A DNA stretch of 64,000 nt from Cupriavidus sp. P-10 (GCF_003402535.2 NZ_AP025170.1:3472001-3536000); one strand, 5' to 3'. Positions 25,485 to 33,475 are shown, counted from the first letter of the stretch. A program made the numbers and translations. The notes: a model not told the origin generated them from the letters alone.

Positions 25485-25841
25485 TCACTCCGCCTCATCC
25501 CCTTCCCGGTAGATATTGATCACATGCCTCGCCTCGAAGCAAAGCGGCATGCCCGGCGCCATATCCTCGGTGCAATACGGCTGGTTATCCAGTTCGCCGG
25601 TATAGAGGCTGCCCTCGCGCCCGGTCACGATCACCCACATCCGCTCGACATGGACCTCCTCGCTGTCGTCGTCGGCGGCGACCAGGATACGGAAGATCAG
25701 CTTGACCTGCTGGCCCGGCACCAGCGCTTCACGTTCCTCGCGGGGCGGAATCCAGAAGGTGTCGGGATGGGCGGCGGCAATGGGCTCGCCGTCGTCCAGC
25801 TCCCAGCCGTCTTCATCCAGGGTCGTCAATCGCATGTCCAT
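25485..25841 (-). CDS. Hypothetical acidic protein, 118 residues
   Basis: Starts at ATG 25841 (MDMRLTTLDEDGWELDD) after GGAAGG. It contains HPDTFWIPPREEREALVPGQQVKLIFRI, VERMWVIVTGREGSLYTGELDNQP and ARHVINI. That pattern resembles small regulatory or immunity-type proteins (DUF2185/DUF2314-like), but I cannot assign it firmly. It is cytoplasmic with no signal or membrane segment. It is convergent with the barrel gene and divergent from tag. Confidence 0.7.
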   Translation of the reverse strand: MDMRLTTLDEDGWELDDGEPIAAAHPDTFWIPPREEREALVPGQQVKLIFRILVAADDDSEEVHVERMWVIVTGREGSLYTGELDNQPYCTEDMAPGMPLCFEARHVINIYREGDEAE

Positions 25842-25955
25842 TTTCAGCCTTCCGCAATGTCTCAGGTGCGGGCATGATCGCAGCAAATGCGGCGCGCCGC
25901 GAGCCAGTTGAGCGGCCGCCGCGCCGGATCCACCGAAATGGGAGAAAGGTTGCGC

Positions 25956-26591
25956 ATGACAAGCAAGAAGGAAGCGCAGGCAGCCACGACAGCGCCGGTG
26001 CGCTGCGGCTGGTGCGGCACGCTGGAAGACTATTGCCACTACCACGACCACGAGTGGGGCTTCCCGGTCGCGGATGACCGGCGGCTGTTCGAGAAGCTGT
26101 GCCTGGAGGGTTTCCAGGCGGGCCTGAGCTGGCTGACGATCCTGCGCAAGCGCGAGGCCTTCCGCAAGGCCTTCGCCAACTTCGACATCGACAAGGTCGC
26201 CCGCTTCGGCGAGCGCGACATCCAGCGCCTGCTCGGCGATGCCGGCATCGTGCGCCACCGCGGCAAGATCGAGGCCGCCATCAACAACGCCCAGCGTGCG
26301 CGCGAACTACTGGAAACGGAATCGTCGCTGGCTGCCTATTTCTGGCGCTTCGAGCCGGATCCGGACAGCCGGCCCAAGGTGCTGACGCCCGAGGTGCTGC
26401 GCACCATGGCGGTCTCGCCCGAGTCGACGGCGCTGTCCAGGGACCTGAAGAAGCGCGGCTGGCGCTTTGTCGGGCCGACCACCATGTACGCGCTGATGCA
26501 GGCGATGGGCCTGGTTAACGACCACCAGGACGGCTGCTCGACGCGGGCGGAAGTGATACGGGCGCGCAAGGTGTTCAAGGTGCCGCGTTGA
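25956..26591 (+). CDS. tag: DNA-3-methyladenine glycosylase I
   Basis: From ATG 25956 (MTSKKEAQ), after GAGAAAGG, this is 211 residues. The Tag zinc-snap residues are visible: Cys in RCGWCG, His in YHDHEWG near the N terminus, and His and Cys in VNDHQDGCS near the C terminus. The family core GFQAGLSWLTILRKREAFRKAF is intact. It removes 3-methyladenine from alkylated DNA in base excision repair. An earlier in-frame ATG at 25938 is less well placed. Its 3' end faces an unusual 365-bp intergenic element. Confidence 0.94.
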   Translation: MTSKKEAQAATTAPVRCGWCGTLEDYCHYHDHEWGFPVADDRRLFEKLCLEGFQAGLSWLTILRKREAFRKAFANFDIDKVARFGERDIQRLLGDAGIVRHRGKIEAAINNAQRARELLETESSLAAYFWRFEPDPDSRPKVLTPEVLRTMAVSPESTALSRDLKKRGWRFVGPTTMYALMQAMGLVNDHQDGCSTRAEVIRARKVFKVPR

Positions 26592-26956
26592 CCAGCGTTA
26601 ACGATGGTCCGCGCTCATCACGCGACGTATACGTCCGCCGCAAGGCGATGCATTGTTCAGCGCCTGACCGATGCGGTCGATGCAACGGTCCTTGTGATGG
26701 TTTTTATATTGTTTACATATGTAAACATAGTAGTAGTAGGTAAACCAGTCACTGCGCCGTGGATAAGTCACCTTTTCCCTTTCGCCTCAAGGACTTGCAA
26801 GAAAGATAACCACGGCGGCAGCACATGCGTATACGTGGATAGCCGGGCGCTTGCGTATACGTCCGCGACGGCGGCGCGATTGTTGTTCGTATACGTCCCA
26901 CAGCGCACCCCCAGGCGGGACACAGCTTGTCCGGCGAGTTATCCCCAGGTGCGGGC
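26592..26956. other. Low-GC 365-bp element between two convergent genes, with repeats and an 18-bp palindrome
   Basis: Both flanking genes end here, so no promoter is needed for them. Four copies of CGTATACGT occur (cores at 26627-26634, 26829-26836, 26855-26862, 26889-26896), and the sequence TGTTTACATATGTAAACA at 26710-26727 is a perfect palindrome. Words close to the DnaA box lie at 26758-26766 (CGTGGATAA), 26834-26842 (CGTGGATAG) and 26939-26947 (TTATCCCCA). A 118-codon open frame (26604-26960) crosses it but has unlike composition and no known features. I read it as a protein-binding DNA site, or an unrecognised small transcription unit. Confidence 0.55.
26710..26727. repeat. 18-bp perfect palindrome TGTTTACATATGTAAACA
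   Basis: A perfect dyad. The GTTT...AAAC frame resembles ParB-binding parS sites (chromosomal parS has GTTTCACGTGAAAC; some Burkholderia secondary-replicon sites have GTTTATGCGCATAAAC), but the centre differs. It could equally be the operator of an unknown regulator. Confidence 0.7.
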
Positions 26957-27964
26957 CTAGATGTCCACAGCCGCCTGGCCGGCGGCGGCGGTTCTGGTGG
27001 AGGCCCCTGCGGCGTATGCGGGATTAACCTGCGCGGGATTAACCTGCGCGGGATCGACGTGCGTCATCACGTTGAGCACGTGATGGTGTTCGAGCGCGCG
27101 GCGCCGTGCCTCGACCGCGATCGCATGGCCCTGCGCCACGGTCAGGGTGCCGTCGATCTCCAGGTGCACGTCGACCAGCACCTGGTCGCCCATCTTGCGC
27201 GTACGCAGGTCATGCAGGCCCTGCACACCCGGCGTGCCGAGCAGGGTCGCCTCGATCGCTGCGACGGTTTCTTCGTCGGCGGCACGGTCCATCAGGTCGT
27301 TGAGCGCGTCCCAGCCGAAGCGCAGGCCCATGCGCGCCACCATCAGCCCGACCACGATCGCCGCCACCGGGTCCAGCAAGTGATAGCCGAGCAGGTTGCC
27401 GCCGATGCCCAGCGCCACCACCAGCGACGAGGCCGCGTCGGAACGCGCATGCCAGGCATTGGCGACCAGCATGCCGGAACGCACGCGCCGCGCCACCGCC
27501 AGCATGTAGCGGAACAGCAGTTCCTTGGCAACCAGCGTGGCCAGCGCCACCCACAGCGCCAGCGCCTGTACCGGCTGGGCGCCGCCGGGGTGCTGCAACT
27601 TGCCGACCGCGGCCCACAGCATGCCCGCGCCGACTGCCAGCAGCAGCCCGCCCAGCGCCAGCGACGCCGCGGTTTCGAAACGGAGGTGGCCGTACTGGTG
27701 GTCGCCGTCGGGATCCTTGCGGCTCTGCCAGGCGGCCAGCAGCACCACGAAGTCGGAGAGCAGGTCGGACAGTGAGTGCGCTGCGTCGGCCAGCAGCGCT
27801 TGCGAGCCGGCGAGCAGGCCTGCGGCGCCCTGCGCCGCAGTCAGCACGATATTGACCCCCACGCTGACCAGCGTGCAGCGCCGGCCCGCGCGGTGGCGCG
27901 CGTCGGCTTCGGCCGCGGTCGCGGCGGTGGTGTCGTCGGGCAGGCTGGCTGATTGGGATTGCAT
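26957..27964 (-). CDS. Cation diffusion facilitator (CDF) family metal exporter
   Basis: From ATG 27964 (MQSQSASLPDD) this is 335 residues; a GTG five codons upstream is an alternative. There are six predicted membrane helices. The metal-site residues lie in LLADAAHSLSDLLSDFVVLL (helix 2) and NAWHARSDAASSLVVALG (helix 5). The cytoplasmic domain has the CDF histidines (LQGLHDLRTRKMGDQVLVDVHLEID, EHHHVLNVMTHVD). It would export Zn2+, Co2+, Fe2+ or similar by proton antiport. The 3' end carries a 15-bp direct repeat (27020-27049) that duplicates VNPAQ. A truncated MarR-like frame lies 18 bp upstream. Confidence 0.9.
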   Translation of the reverse strand: MQSQSASLPDDTTAATAAEADARHRAGRRCTLVSVGVNIVLTAAQGAAGLLAGSQALLADAAHSLSDLLSDFVVLLAAWQSRKDPDGDHQYGHLRFETAASLALGGLLLAVGAGMLWAAVGKLQHPGGAQPVQALALWVALATLVAKELLFRYMLAVARRVRSGMLVANAWHARSDAASSLVVALGIGGNLLGYHLLDPVAAIVVGLMVARMGLRFGWDALNDLMDRAADEETVAAIEATLLGTPGVQGLHDLRTRKMGDQVLVDVHLEIDGTLTVAQGHAIAVEARRRALEHHHVLNVMTHVDPAQVNPAQVNPAYAAGASTRTAAAGQAAVDI

Positions 27965-27982
27965 GGGTTCACGTCGCACGGG

Positions 27983-28138
27983 TCAGCGCTCCACCGCGGC
28001 CGCCAGGTAAGCCAGCGCGCGGCATTGCGTGCGCGTCAGGTCCAGCGTGGACTTCGGCAGGTCGTCGAAGCGCTTGCCGCAGAGCCGCCCGACATCGGTG
28101 ACCAGGAAGCCAGAGCGTTTTTCGGATTCCGATTCCAT
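27983..28138 (-). pseudogene. Truncated MarR-family regulator (N-terminal 51 residues)
   Basis: The frame starts MESESEKRSGFLVTDVGRL and reads GKRFD, LDLTRTQCRALAYLA, closely matching the first helices of MarR regulators (FLV.DV.RL...RFD......LTR.Q...L.YLA). It then hits a stop at VER, before the DNA-recognition helix and wing. The CDF gene begins within about 20 bp, so the rest of the regulator is absent rather than frame-shifted nearby. It is a remnant, or a very short derived protein. A TATAGT -10-like word lies directly upstream. Confidence 0.6.
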
Positions 28139-28417
28139 CGCGCGACTATAGCCCAGGAAGGCACCCACGATGCCGACCGGGAGACGCGGGCGCCCCACTG
28201 GCGTTGCCGCCCTGCCCGGCCGTCATGCTGGCACGGGCCCGCTGTGGCAGGCCGGAGATCGCCAGCCGTGCTTGGTCACCGACGATATTTCCTCCATCGC
28301 GGCCAGCATGTGCCCTCTTTTGTAGCCGATCTTGCCGCACGGCGTGGCAGTTCCGACTGCAATCGTGCCGATTTCGTAACAGCGCTGGCGAAGTTCATGC
28401 GACGCTCTTACCGTAGT

Positions 28418-28441
28418 CAGTGACCGGCCTGCCGGTCACTG
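28418..28441 (+). promoter_or_regulatory. Perfect 24-bp palindrome abutting a Shine-Dalgarno sequence
   Basis: Arms CAGTGACCGGC and GCCGGTCACTG are separated by CT, and the palindrome is followed at once by CAAGGAGGG, the ribosome site of the gene at 28459. It could form an mRNA hairpin that limits ribosome access or stabilises the 5' end, or be an operator. The rest of the 320-bp gap 28139-28458 shows nothing else that I recognise. Confidence 0.55.
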
Positions 28442-28458
28442 CAAGGAGGGCCTTTACG

Positions 28459-28710
28459 ATGGCGATTCGGTCACTTGCCTCGCACAGCACGTCGCAACTG
28501 CGCCGCCTGGTCGGCCAGATGCAGGCGGAAGTCGATGCACTGGAACAACTGTCCACCTCCGATGCCGATGCGCAAAGCCGGCTCGGCTATGCCACTGCGC
28601 GGCTGCGCGACGGCATCGAGGCCGTGGAAGACGCGCTGCAGTCGCTGCGCGCGCTGCAACAAGTAAGGCCTTCGGCGATGAAAGCCCGGCGGCCGACGCG
28701 GGTGGCGTAG
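28459..28710 (+). CDS. Hypothetical small protein, 83 residues, helical
   Basis: The start ATG 28459 has an excellent ribosome site (AAGGAGGG). The product MAIRSLASHSTSQLRRL is followed by QMQAEVDALEQLSTSDADAQSRLGYA and a likely coiled coil, with a basic end. No signal or membrane segment is seen. I do not recognise the family. A gene is supported by the ribosome site and the frame composition. Confidence 0.65.
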   Translation: MAIRSLASHSTSQLRRLVGQMQAEVDALEQLSTSDADAQSRLGYATARLRDGIEAVEDALQSLRALQQVRPSAMKARRPTRVA

Positions 28711-28818
28711 GACGGCGGGCTTTCATTGCCGAGGGCGTCCGACTTCGGCTCAGCCCGATTGACCGCCGACGGCGCATCCGGAACGCGTGCCCGTCTTGCG
28801 GCACGCCGCCATCAAACG

Positions 28819-28846
28819 ATTCAATCGGCTTCAGAAAAGATTGAAT
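28819..28846. promoter_or_regulatory. Inverted repeat ATTCAATC-N12-GATTGAAT upstream of the EF-hand gene
   Basis: Two perfect 8-bp arms (28819-28826 and 28839-28846) lie about 105 bp before the EF-hand start codon in an otherwise GC-rich gap. It could be an operator. No regulator is assigned. Confidence 0.35.
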
Positions 28847-28950
28847 TCTGCCGAACAGTCGCCGCTGCTAGAGTGCCCCTTGCCACCCGGGCCAGAAGCC
28901 AGGCCATCGACACGGGCCGGCTATTCCAAGACACAAGCGAGGAGACTTTG

Positions 28951-29361
28951 ATGACGAAACGCGTACTGGTGACCGGCGCCCTGTTGACTGCCGTGTTCTT
29001 CGCCGGGCAGGCCGGCGCCCAGCAACAGCCGCAGGCACAACCGGCGCAACCGGCACAGCCCGCACAGCCCGCACAGCCCGCACAGCCCGCACAGCCCGCA
29101 CAAGCGGCGCAGCCACGGAAGCCGATGACTGCCCAGGAGATGAAGGCGGCGTTTGCGGAAAAATTCAAGGCCGCCGATGCCGACCACGACGGCAAGCTGA
29201 CCCGCCAGGAAGCCGAGGCCGGCATGCCCGAGGTGGCGAAGAACTTCGACAAGATCGACCGCAAGAAGACCGGCTATGTCACGCAGAAGCAGGTCGGCTC
29301 TTACGCTGTCGCCAGGGCCAAGCAGCGCAAGACGGCGCAGGATCCCAGTTCGCTGAACTGA
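28951..29361 (+). CDS. Secreted EF-hand protein with AQP repeats
   Basis: From ATG 28951 after GAGGAGAC this is 136 residues. A signal peptide ends near AGQAGAQ; a run of about seven AQP repeats follows, then MTAQEMKAAFAEKF. One canonical EF-hand loop is present (DADHDGKLTRQE) and a degenerate second one (DKIDRKKTGYVTQKQ). It is probably a periplasmic or envelope calcium-binding protein; the partner is unknown. A strong bidirectional terminator follows. Confidence 0.82.
   Translation: MTKRVLVTGALLTAVFFAGQAGAQQQPQAQPAQPAQPAQPAQPAQPAQPAQAAQPRKPMTAQEMKAAFAEKFKAADADHDGKLTRQEAEAGMPEVAKNFDKIDRKKTGYVTQKQVGSYAVARAKQRKTAQDPSSLN
29041..29103. repeat. Seven 9-bp tandem repeats in the EF-hand gene
   Basis: Units of the CCCGCACAG type encode AQP; the central five differ only at the last base of the final copy. 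Near-identity at DNA level suggests recent expansion by slippage and likely strain-to-strain length change. Confidence 0.9.
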
Positions 29362-29396
29362 CGGCTGGCCCCGGTCTACTGGTGGGGGCCCAAAGC

Positions 29397-29437
29397 AAAA
29401 CAACGCTCGGCATCGTGAGATGCCGAGCGTTGTTTTT
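29397..29437. terminator. Bidirectional intrinsic terminator between EF-hand gene and tRNA-Ala
   Basis: Perfect 18-bp arms (AAAACAACGCTCGGCATC and complement) with a GTGA loop are followed by T-runs on both strands. It ends the EF-hand transcript (+) and the tRNA transcript (-). Confidence 0.93.
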
Positions 29438-29448
29438 GTATGGAATCC

Positions 29449-29524
29449 TGGTGGACCGAAGGAGGATCGAACTCCCGACCTCTGCATTGCGAACGCAGCG
29501 CTCTCCCAGCTGAGCTATCGGCCC
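29449..29524 (-). tRNA. tRNA-Ala (anticodon CGC)
   Basis: The complement reads GGGCCGATAGCTCAGCTGGG and folds into a full cloverleaf of 76 nt with encoded CCA. The acceptor stem is GGGCCGA/TCGGTCC and the anticodon loop is TTCGCAA, giving anticodon CGC, which reads the GCG codon common in this genome. The T-loop TTCGATC is present. Confidence 0.96.
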
Positions 29525-29608
29525 GTCGCGAGGATTGTAGCCTACTTCGCCGGCCGCCTTCAATCCTCGGCGGCCACCATGAGGACGCCGCGCAACATCG
29601 CCGGCAAG

Positions 29609-31330
29609 TCAGGCGGCGATGCCGGGGTTGCCGTCCATGCCACGGACCGTGGGCAGGTTCAGCGGCCGTGCGCTGACTTCCTTCGTGCTGCGCAGCCACT
29701 GCGCCATCACGTCCCAGATGGGTGCGCCGCCGTTGTTGCGCGCCTCCTCGGCCACCGGCGCCCAGCCTGCCACCTTGTAGGTCTTGCCCACCTCCAGCGG
29801 CTTGCCGGCCAGGCGCATGGCGGTGATGCGCTTGCCCATGCCGGCGTTGGGATCGATGGTGTACTGCAGGCCGCCGACGCGCACCATGTCGCCGCCCTGC
29901 TGGTAGTACGGATCGGGGTTGAACAGGTTGTCGGCGACGTCTTCCAGGATGGTCTTGATGGTCTCGCCGCTCATCGCCGTCACGGTCGTGTACGGGTAGG
30001 TGATGGCGGTCTGGTCCATCAGGTGTTCCATGGTAATGGCCTGGCCCGGCAGCAGCGTGGTGCCCCAGCGAAAGCCCGGCGAGAACGCGATCTGCGCGCC
30101 CTGCACCTGCATCAGGCCGTCCAGGATCAGTTGGTCAAACGTGCCGTTGAAATTGCCGCGGCGGTACAGCACGCCACGGTTGACGGCGAGGACTTCGGAC
30201 AGCTTCTGTTCATACGGCGCCCGTACCTGCTTGATGAGCGCGTCCATCGCCGGGTCGGCCGGCAGGTAGTTGGCGAACACCGGCAGCAGCCGGTAGCGGA
30301 AATCCGCCACCTTGCCGCCCTTCACGTCAAAATCCAGTACGCCCAGGAACTTGCCGTTGGAGCCGGCATTGGTCACCAGCGTGGTCCCGCCGGCGTTCTT
30401 CACCGCCACTGGCCTGGGCACGCCGTCATGGGTGTGGCCGCCGAGGATGGCGTCCAGCCCGCGCACGCGCGAGGCCAGCTTCAGGTCGACGTCCATGCCG
30501 TTGTGCGACAGCAGCACCACTGCCTGCGCGCCTTTGCCGCGCGCCTCGGCGATGACGTGCTGCAGGTTTTCTTCCTGGATGCCGAAGGTCCAGTCGGGCA
30601 CGAAATAGCGCGGGTTGGCGATCGGCGTGTACGGAAAGGCCTGGCCGATGATGGCCACCGGCACGCCGTTGATCTCGCGGATCACGTAAGGATCGAACAC
30701 CGGGTCGCCGAAGTCGTTGGTCTTGATGTTCTGCGCGAGGAAGGCAACCTTGCCCTTGAAGTCCTTGTCGACAATCTCCTTGACACGGTCTGCGCCGAGC
30801 GTCATTTCCCAGTGCGGAGTCATCACGTCGACGCCGAGCGCCAGCGCCGCATCGACCATGTCCTGCCCCTTGGTCCACAGCGCCGTGGCCGAGCCCTGCC
30901 AGGTATCGCCGCCATCGAGCAGCAGCGCGCCCGGCCGCCCCGCCTTGAGCCGCTTCACCAGCGTGGCCAGGTGCGCAAACCCGCCGACCTTGCCGTAGCG
31001 GCGCGCGGCCTCGTTGAAATCTAGATAGGTGAACGCATGCGCCTGCGGCGTGCCGGGGCGGATGCCGTAGTGGCGCAGCAACGCGTCACCGACCAGGTGC
31101 GGCGGCTTGCCGGCGTAGTCGCCGATGCCGAGGTTGACGTTGGGTTCGCGGAAATACACCGGCCGCAGCTGCGCGTGGCAGTCAGTGAAATGCAGCAGGT
31201 GGACGTTGCCGAAGCGCGGCACGTCGTACATCGACTCGGCGGCCTGCGCGGCGTGCGCGTCGTGGTGGGGGAAAGTCATGCCGCCGGCGCCGGCGATGGC
31301 CAGCACCTGCAGGAACTCGCGTCGGTTCAT
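29609..31330 (-). CDS. soxB: Thiosulfohydrolase SoxB
   Basis: This 573-residue protein has a twin-arginine signal (MNRREFLQVLAIAGAGG). The 5'-nucleotidase-like metallophosphoesterase domain follows, with di-manganese residues in HLLHFTDCHAQLRP (D50, H52), LLLDGGDTWQGS, LSHNGMDVD and ILGGHTHDGVPRP. A 5'-nucleotidase C-terminal domain ends it. SoxB hydrolyses the sulfonate from SoxY-bound cysteine S-thiosulfonate in the periplasm. It is the last gene of the sox run, 57 bp after the thioredoxin gene. Confidence 0.97.
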   Translation of the reverse strand: MNRREFLQVLAIAGAGGMTFPHHDAHAAQAAESMYDVPRFGNVHLLHFTDCHAQLRPVYFREPNVNLGIGDYAGKPPHLVGDALLRHYGIRPGTPQAHAFTYLDFNEAARRYGKVGGFAHLATLVKRLKAGRPGALLLDGGDTWQGSATALWTKGQDMVDAALALGVDVMTPHWEMTLGADRVKEIVDKDFKGKVAFLAQNIKTNDFGDPVFDPYVIREINGVPVAIIGQAFPYTPIANPRYFVPDWTFGIQEENLQHVIAEARGKGAQAVVLLSHNGMDVDLKLASRVRGLDAILGGHTHDGVPRPVAVKNAGGTTLVTNAGSNGKFLGVLDFDVKGGKVADFRYRLLPVFANYLPADPAMDALIKQVRAPYEQKLSEVLAVNRGVLYRRGNFNGTFDQLILDGLMQVQGAQIAFSPGFRWGTTLLPGQAITMEHLMDQTAITYPYTTVTAMSGETIKTILEDVADNLFNPDPYYQQGGDMVRVGGLQYTIDPNAGMGKRITAMRLAGKPLEVGKTYKVAGWAPVAEEARNNGGAPIWDVMAQWLRSTKEVSARPLNLPTVRGMDGNPGIAA

Positions 31331-31387
31331 GTCTCTTCCTGTGGATAAGTGCGTGCCGGTGGGCGCGTGGCGTCCGGCATCGCATCG

Positions 31388-31882
31388 CTATGGCTTCGCG
31401 TAACGCTCCAGCGCGGCCACGTCGTCTTCGAGCATCTCGCCCACTTCCTTCTGCACCACGCGCCCGCGCGCGTCGATCACGTACAGCTCGGGCAGGCCTT
31501 TGCGCTTGCCGAACACGGCCTGCAGCGCGGCGGAATCCATCGTCGCCGGGAAGGTGTAGCCGCGCTTCTTCATGTAGTCGGCGGCTTCGCGCGGGTCCTT
31601 GTCGATGCTGATGGCCAGCACCTGCAGCGGCGTGCCGCGCGTGCGTTCGTACAGCTTCTGCAGGCGCGGGTTCTGCATCGCGCAGAACGGGCACCACGAG
31701 GCCCAGTATTCGACCACCAGCGGCTTGCCGGCCAGCGTTGCGGCGCGCAGCGTGCGGCCGTCGAGCGTCTGCACGTCGGGCAGGCGCACGGTGTCACCCA
31801 CTTCCAGCGCGGCGGCGCCACCTGCGGCGCTGGCCAGGCCAGCGGCCAGCAGCCAGCGCAGCAGCACGGCACGCGCGCGCAT
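31388..31882 (-). CDS. soxW: Periplasmic thioredoxin-like protein (SoxW/TlpA type)
   Basis: The 164-residue protein has a signal peptide (MRARAVLLRWLLAAGLASA) and a thioredoxin fold with the redox motif WCPFC at residues 63-67. In sox clusters such proteins are thought to keep SoxY or other Sox cysteines reduced. The usual partner SoxV (a CcdA-like membrane protein) is not in this window. The start lies 5 bp after the soxX stop, so they are co-transcribed. The assignment to SoxW rather than a general TlpA rests on context. Confidence 0.8.
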   Translation of the reverse strand: MRARAVLLRWLLAAGLASAAGGAAALEVGDTVRLPDVQTLDGRTLRAATLAGKPLVVEYWASWCPFCAMQNPRLQKLYERTRGTPLQVLAISIDKDPREAADYMKKRGYTFPATMDSAALQAVFGKRKGLPELYVIDARGRVVQKEVGEMLEDDVAALERYAKP

Positions 31883-31887
31883 CGGGC

Positions 31888-32550
31888 TTACTGGTTGACC
31901 GGCGAGGCCGGGTCGAGCAGCAGCGCCATCACGTCGCGGATCTGGGCTTCGGTCAGGATGCCCTTGTGGCCGAAGCGCGGCATGTTGGAGCAGGCGGAGT
32001 AGGCGTTCGAATCCCAGATCTTGCCCCAGGTGTACCTGACCACTTCCTGCGAGTTGCCGCGCAGCTTGCCGTACTGGTACAGCGACGGGCCGATATTGCC
32101 GAACGAGATCTCGGCCTTGGTCATCTGGTGGCAGGCGTAGCAGTTGCCGCCGTTGGTGCCGCCGACCTGGTCGGTGAACTGCATGCCGCGGCCGTTCTGG
32201 GCGACCTTCTCGCCTTCCTTCCAGTCACCGAGCCAGTTGCTGTCGGCGGGATATTTCACCTGCTTGAGCTCGGCGGCCTCGATCTTCTTCGCCAGCTTGT
32301 CCGGCACCTTGCTGCGGTCGGGGTACTGGCTGCAGGCCTGCTGCATGGTGTCCTGGTTCAGCACGCCTTCCACGGTGGCCGGGCCCCTGGAGGAAAACGA
32401 GTCCTCGATCAGGTGCTTCATGTCGGCGTTGCTGACGGCGGCGGGCTTGCCCTTGGCGGGGCGGGCCTTGGCGTTGTCCTGTGCGTGCGCACCGGTTGCC
32501 ACCAGGGTAGCCAGCGCGGCGATGGCGAGCGCCTTGTATTGTCGTTGCAT
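31888..32550 (-). CDS. soxX: SoxX, cytochrome c subunit of the SoxAX complex
   Basis: The 220-residue protein has a signal peptide (MQRQYKALAIAALATLVATGAHA), a long N-terminal extension, and one haem site CYACH (residues 137-141) in GGTNGGNCYACHQM. The probable Met ligand is in CSNMPRFGHKG. SoxX with SoxA joins thiosulfate to the SoxY cysteine. It is 5 bp before the thioredoxin gene and 19 bp after soxA. Confidence 0.93.
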   Translation of the reverse strand: MQRQYKALAIAALATLVATGAHAQDNAKARPAKGKPAAVSNADMKHLIEDSFSSRGPATVEGVLNQDTMQQACSQYPDRSKVPDKLAKKIEAAELKQVKYPADSNWLGDWKEGEKVAQNGRGMQFTDQVGGTNGGNCYACHQMTKAEISFGNIGPSLYQYGKLRGNSQEVVRYTWGKIWDSNAYSACSNMPRFGHKGILTEAQIRDVMALLLDPASPVNQ

Positions 32551-32569
32551 GTTGTCTCTCCCGTACTGG

Positions 32570-33397
32570 TCAGCGCTTCATCGCCGGGCCATCGTAGGTG
32601 CCGCCGTTGGCGTTCTTGGCCAGGAACATGGTCAGCGCGGTGATCACGTCCGAGCCATAGGCGGGTTCGGGAAAGCGTTGCTGGCGCAGGCAGTCGTACA
32701 GGCGGTGCTGCATCGAGCGGACCTCGCCCTGCGACACGCGGTAGGCGGGCCACGTGGTGTAGGCCGCCTGCGCGCCCTTGTCTGTCAACAGGTTGGGCAG
32801 GTCCTGCAGGCGGATGCGCTGGCCGTCGACCGCGTGGCAGGTGGCGCAGGCGAAGTCATAGGCGCCGCCGCGGTAGAAGAACATTTTCTGGCCGAGGGCG
32901 TAGGTGCGCTTCTCTTCCGGATGATTGAGCTGCACGTTCATCTTCACGCCGCGCGATTCGCCGGTCAGGTACGCAACCAGGCGCTCGATGTCGGACGGCT
33001 TGCCCGACGCGGAGAACGGATTCTTCGTCGCCTCTTCCCTGGTCAACCCCTGCAGCGTCGTGCGGCACCAGGCCAGCCGCTGCTCCAGGTCCATCACCTT
33101 GTCGGCGTCCTTGAAGTAGCGCGGCAGCTCGGCGTAGGCGCCCTTGGTCACGCCCGGGCCCTTGCCCAGGTCGCACTGTTCGAGCGAGACGTTCTTGGGG
33201 CCGGCCGGCTTTTTCCACAGTTCTTCGCCGGCGGCTTCCCACAGCTCGGCGGGATTGCCTTCGGCCAGCATCTGGCGGTACTTGGCGATTTCGTCGGCGG
33301 TGCTGCCCTGCGCATGCACGGCGGCGGCGCCGGCAACTGCCGCGGTGGCGGCCGTGGCCAGCGCGGCGCGCCGGACCAGGCTTCGGATCGATTTCAT
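32570..33397 (-). CDS. soxA: SoxA, catalytic cytochrome c subunit of the SoxAX complex (mono-haem type)
   Basis: The 275-residue protein has a signal peptide ending AAAVHAQ. The haem-binding site is CATCH (184-188), and C236 in HRLYDCLRQQRFP is the catalytic cysteine-persulfide haem ligand. C75 and C111 replace the first haem site of di-haem SoxA, as in the mono-haem class where they form a disulfide. SoxAX oxidatively conjugates thiosulfate to SoxYZ. Confidence 0.95.
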   Translation of the reverse strand: MKSIRSLVRRAALATAATAAVAGAAAVHAQGSTADEIAKYRQMLAEGNPAELWEAAGEELWKKPAGPKNVSLEQCDLGKGPGVTKGAYAELPRYFKDADKVMDLEQRLAWCRTTLQGLTREEATKNPFSASGKPSDIERLVAYLTGESRGVKMNVQLNHPEEKRTYALGQKMFFYRGGAYDFACATCHAVDGQRIRLQDLPNLLTDKGAQAAYTTWPAYRVSQGEVRSMQHRLYDCLRQQRFPEPAYGSDVITALTMFLAKNANGGTYDGPAMKR

Positions 33398-33475
33398 GGG
33401 GCTTCTCCTCGCGGCCGCGCCTTTCGGGACGGGCCGTTCTTCTCTTGTCTTGCCTTCAGACCGCGCCAGCCCGGC

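Noticed and set aside
26592..26956. Full replication origin
   Set aside because: No dnaA, rep or parAB gene is in the window and the DnaA-like words each differ from the consensus, so only a site-like element is claimed.
26604..26960. 118-codon frame across the repeat-rich spacer
   Set aside because: No good ribosome site, codon composition unlike neighbouring genes, and it overlaps the end of the CDF gene. Kept only as a remark on the element.
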